Source of the DNA: an uncultured Roseburia sp.
GTDB taxonomy: Bacteria; Bacillota; Clostridia; Lachnospirales; Lachnospiraceae
Length of the DNA: 6,972 nt
Reading direction: 5' to 3'
NCBI GenBank assembly: GCA_947652855.1
Contig: CANTEO010000088.1
Location: 1-6,972, forward strand
Notes under the pieces: generated by a model
What the model was told of the DNA's origin: nothing
What the model saw: the letters and a program-made list of their open reading frames with translations, nothing else
Databases searched by the model: none
Made by a program: the position numbers and the translations under genes
In this document: positions 5,584 to 6,972 of the stretch, piece after piece
Layout of the letters: each line of letters begins with the position of its first letter
How positions within the stretch are numbered: position 1 is the first letter of the stretch

Positions 5584-6555
5584 CTAATTCGCCTGATCCA
5601 AAATCAAATGCACCGCAAAGCCGGAAATCTCCTGTTCCAGATAAATAAAGGCAAGCCTGCCTTTTTCGTCATATGACGCGCTGGCCTCCTCAAACGAAAA
5701 TCCCCTTTGCTTCAAATAATGCACGGCGCGCTCCACAGAATGCGCGCCTACCGCAAGATGCCCATGCGTCCCGCGCCCTTTGCGCTTCATCAGCTCGACC
5801 GAAGGGCCGGCAAAGAATGAATCCTTCTTCACTTCCAAATCCGCGCCAAACAGCAGGGAGAACTGCCTGCCCGCTTCTTTTGCCGCCTCTTCCCCGTCAT
5901 GATTGACCCCAATGTGCCTTAAACGCAGCCCAAGCATGGCGGCGACGGCCTCTCTCGTTAAGTCCGTGACGCCTTGCCAGTTCTTTTCCCGGATCAAATC
6001 CCCTTTCACCATCCAGCTCCCGCCGCAGGCTATGATTTTTTCAAACTCCAGATAACGTTTGACATTCCCCGCATGGATCCCTCCGGTCGGCATGAACCGC
6101 AATTTCGGATAAGGGGCCGCCATCGCCTTGATCGCGGCGACGCCCCCGATGGCCTCGGCCGGAAATATTTTTACCACATCCAAGCCAAGCTCCATTGCGG
6201 CCTCAATGTCGCTTGGGTTCGCGCAGCCCGGGATCACCGGAATCTGCCGCTTTAGGCAATGGCTCACTACCTTTGGATTGAAGCCAGGGCTTACAATAAA
6301 CTTCGCCCCGGCGCTCACTGCCTGATCCGCCTGATCCGCCGTAAGCACCGTCCCCGCCCCCACAAGCATCTCCGGAAACCGCTCCGCCATCCTGCGGATG
6401 GACTCTTGGGCCGCGTCCGTGCGGAACGTCACCTCCGCGCAGGCAAGCCCGCCTTCAATTAACGCCCTCGCGACAGGCTCCGCGTCAGACGCGTCGTCAA
6501 GCGCAAGCACCGGGACGATGCCGATTTTTTGAAATTGCTCAAACACTTCGCGCAT
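5584..6555 (-). CDS. eda: KDPG aldolase with C-terminal glyoxalase/VOC-like domain
   Basis: Residues 1-~208 are a class I aldolase of the KDPG/KHG family, cleaving 2-keto-3-deoxy-6-phosphogluconate to pyruvate and glyceraldehyde-3-phosphate. Visible features are E41 and R45 in AEVTFRT, GAGTVL (66-71), SPGF (89-92), the Schiff-base Lys K129 in VVKIFPAE, and the phosphate-binding PTGGI (156-160). Ordinary Eda proteins end near 205-215 aa. This one continues to 323 aa with a beta-alpha-beta-rich domain (211-323: LRHIGVNHDGEE..., VELMKRKG..., GHLAVGAHSVERAVHYLKQRG..., FIYLEQEISGFAVHLI) resembling a single VOC/glyoxalase unit, with H214, E254, H266 and H316 as possible metal ligands. Its function is unknown to me. 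I chose the ATG at 6555 because AAAGGAGA (6563-6570) precedes it and MREVFEQFQKIGIVPV matches the family start. It is the first gene of the operon, 16 bp before kdgK. Confidence 0.92.
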   Translation of the reverse strand: MREVFEQFQKIGIVPVLALDDASDAEPVARALIEGGLACAEVTFRTDAAQESIRRMAERFPEMLVGAGTVLTADQADQAVSAGAKFIVSPGFNPKVVSHCLKRQIPVIPGCANPSDIEAAMELGLDVVKIFPAEAIGGVAAIKAMAAPYPKLRFMPTGGIHAGNVKRYLEFEKIIACGGSWMVKGDLIREKNWQGVTDLTREAVAAMLGLRLRHIGVNHDGEEAAKEAGRQFSLLFGADLEVKKDSFFAGPSVELMKRKGRGTHGHLAVGAHSVERAVHYLKQRGFSFEEASASYDEKGRLAFIYLEQEISGFAVHLILDQAN

Positions 6556-6562
6556 ATTGCTG

Positions 6563-6570
6563 TCTCCTTT
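6563..6570 (-). promoter_or_regulatory. Ribosome binding site that sets the eda start
   Basis: AAAGGAGA on the - strand ends 7 nt before the ATG at 6555. It supports this start over an in-frame upstream ATG at 6666, whose extra 37 residues (hydrophobic, unlike any Eda N-terminus) would be translated from the promoter and leader region. Confidence 0.8.
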
Positions 6571-6637
6571 TCTCCTGCTTAACAATAGGTTGCCCAAGGA
6601 AAGAGAAACTATGTAATAAGCCGCACTGTAAAAAAAA

Positions 6638-6666
6638 ATTCCATCTGCGCGGCTGGACAATGTCAA
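6638..6666 (-). promoter_or_regulatory. Candidate promoter of the eda-kdgK-ldh operon
   Basis: A perfect -35 TTGACA (6666-6661) is followed after exactly 17 nt by TGGAAT (6643-6638), a 4/6 match to the -10 consensus. A run of nine T (6638-6630) follows. An imperfect dyad, arms 6619-6626 and 6647-6654 (AGCCGCGC / GTGCGGCT on the - strand, 7 Watson-Crick pairs plus one G-T), is centred on the -10/T-run and could be an operator or a leader hairpin. The leader to the eda ATG would be about 75 nt. I see no catabolite-response (cre) box. Confidence 0.55.
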
Positions 6667-6708
6667 AATCCTAACCCGGCAAATGGAAATTCATACCTAC
6701 TCATATCT

Positions 6709-6972
6709 TTATGTCCCGAAAGGAAGCAACTGTTTTCCTCTTAAGCTGTCATACTGACCTTTCAATACATAGACACTTCTTTTGATCGCCTCAAATTCCT
6801 CAATTGTTTTCACCACACTCTCCACTTCGTCACAAAAGTCAAATGCAGGAACATAAAAAGACGCCATGGCATCCGTCAATGGAAACACACCCAAACCAGA
6901 CTTTGATGAAAGTTCAAAAAATCCTGGTTGCAAATAAGATGCATAAAACTTTAATAAAATTTCTTCTTTCTC
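6709..6972 (-). CDS. Unrecognised protein, C-terminal end only (runs off the window)
   Basis: The frame is open from the right edge of the window to a TAA at 6709-6711, giving 87 residues with no stop. It could begin only at a TTG (6933), so it is most likely the C-terminal part of a longer gene starting beyond position 6972. The visible sequence is mixed acidic/aromatic (LQPGFFELSSKSGLGVFPL, then FYVPAFDFCDEVESVVKTIE) and ends KQLLPFGT, with a probable amphipathic helix around EVESVVKTIEEFEAIKR. There are no transmembrane segments or cysteine clusters (a single Cys). I do not recognise the family. The gene is AT-rich, unlike the eda operon that follows 153 bp downstream with its own promoter, so it is probably a separate unit and possibly accessory DNA. 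No terminator hairpin is visible after its stop. Confidence 0.5.
   Translation of the reverse strand, partial: EKEEILLKFYASYLQPGFFELSSKSGLGVFPLTDAMASFYVPAFDFCDEVESVVKTIEEFEAIKRSVYVLKGQYDSLRGKQLLPFGT

Noticed and set aside
5169..5648. 159-aa open frame on the + strand across the kdgK/eda junction
   Set aside because: It is antisense to two conserved genes and the Arg/Pro/His-rich translation is typical of a shadow of coding DNA.
6556..6666. In-frame 37-residue N-terminal extension of the KDPG aldolase from the ATG at 6666
   Set aside because: It covers the predicted promoter, T-run and RBS, lacks its own SD and has no counterpart in the Eda family. The ATG at 6555 has a strong SD.

Overview
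The window looks like chromosomal DNA from an anaerobic Gram-positive gut-type bacterium, most likely a Clostridia/Lachnospiraceae member. The reasons are GLUG/BspA-type surface repeats, strong AGGAGG-type ribosome binding sites, a PerR-type regulator next to a rubredoxin-domain enzyme, and an oxygen-sensitive (Fe-S, rubredoxin) theme. This is inference from protein families only; the sequence holds no rRNA or other marker.

Layout. (1) Positions 1-1455, + strand, AT-rich: the 3' part of a large secreted repeat protein with GLUG repeats, a small Cys/His motif and C-terminal BspA-like leucine-rich repeats. It appears to carry a one-base frameshift near 45-49, because the preceding residues are encoded in a different frame. 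A strong hairpin (1491-1544) separates it from the convergent gene to its right. (2) Positions 1617-3422, - strand: a two-gene unit, perR then a rubredoxin-glutamate synthase-domain fusion. It is driven by a consensus promoter (TTGACA-17-TATAAT) that is overlapped by a perfect 9-1-9 palindrome of Per-box type. (3) Positions 3580-6555, - strand, GC-richer: a tight three-gene operon in the order KDPG aldolase (with an extra C-terminal glyoxalase/VOC-like domain), KDG kinase, L-lactate dehydrogenase. A candidate promoter lies at 6638-6666. (4) Positions 6709-6972, - strand, AT-rich: the C-terminal end of an unrecognised protein that continues beyond the window.

How the genes work together. KdgK phosphorylates 2-keto-3-deoxygluconate (from hexuronates such as galacturonate or glucuronate) to KDPG. 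Eda splits KDPG into pyruvate and glyceraldehyde-3-phosphate. LDH reduces pyruvate to lactate and regenerates NAD+. This makes a compact uronate-to-lactate segment. The perR unit next to it is probably independent: an autoregulated peroxide sensor controlling a flavin/Fe-S/rubredoxin enzyme that carries the synthase core of glutamate synthase but no glutaminase domain. The most notable points are the Eda-VOC fusion, the PerR-controlled rubredoxin-GltS fusion with its very clear operator/promoter, and the apparent frameshift in the surface protein.
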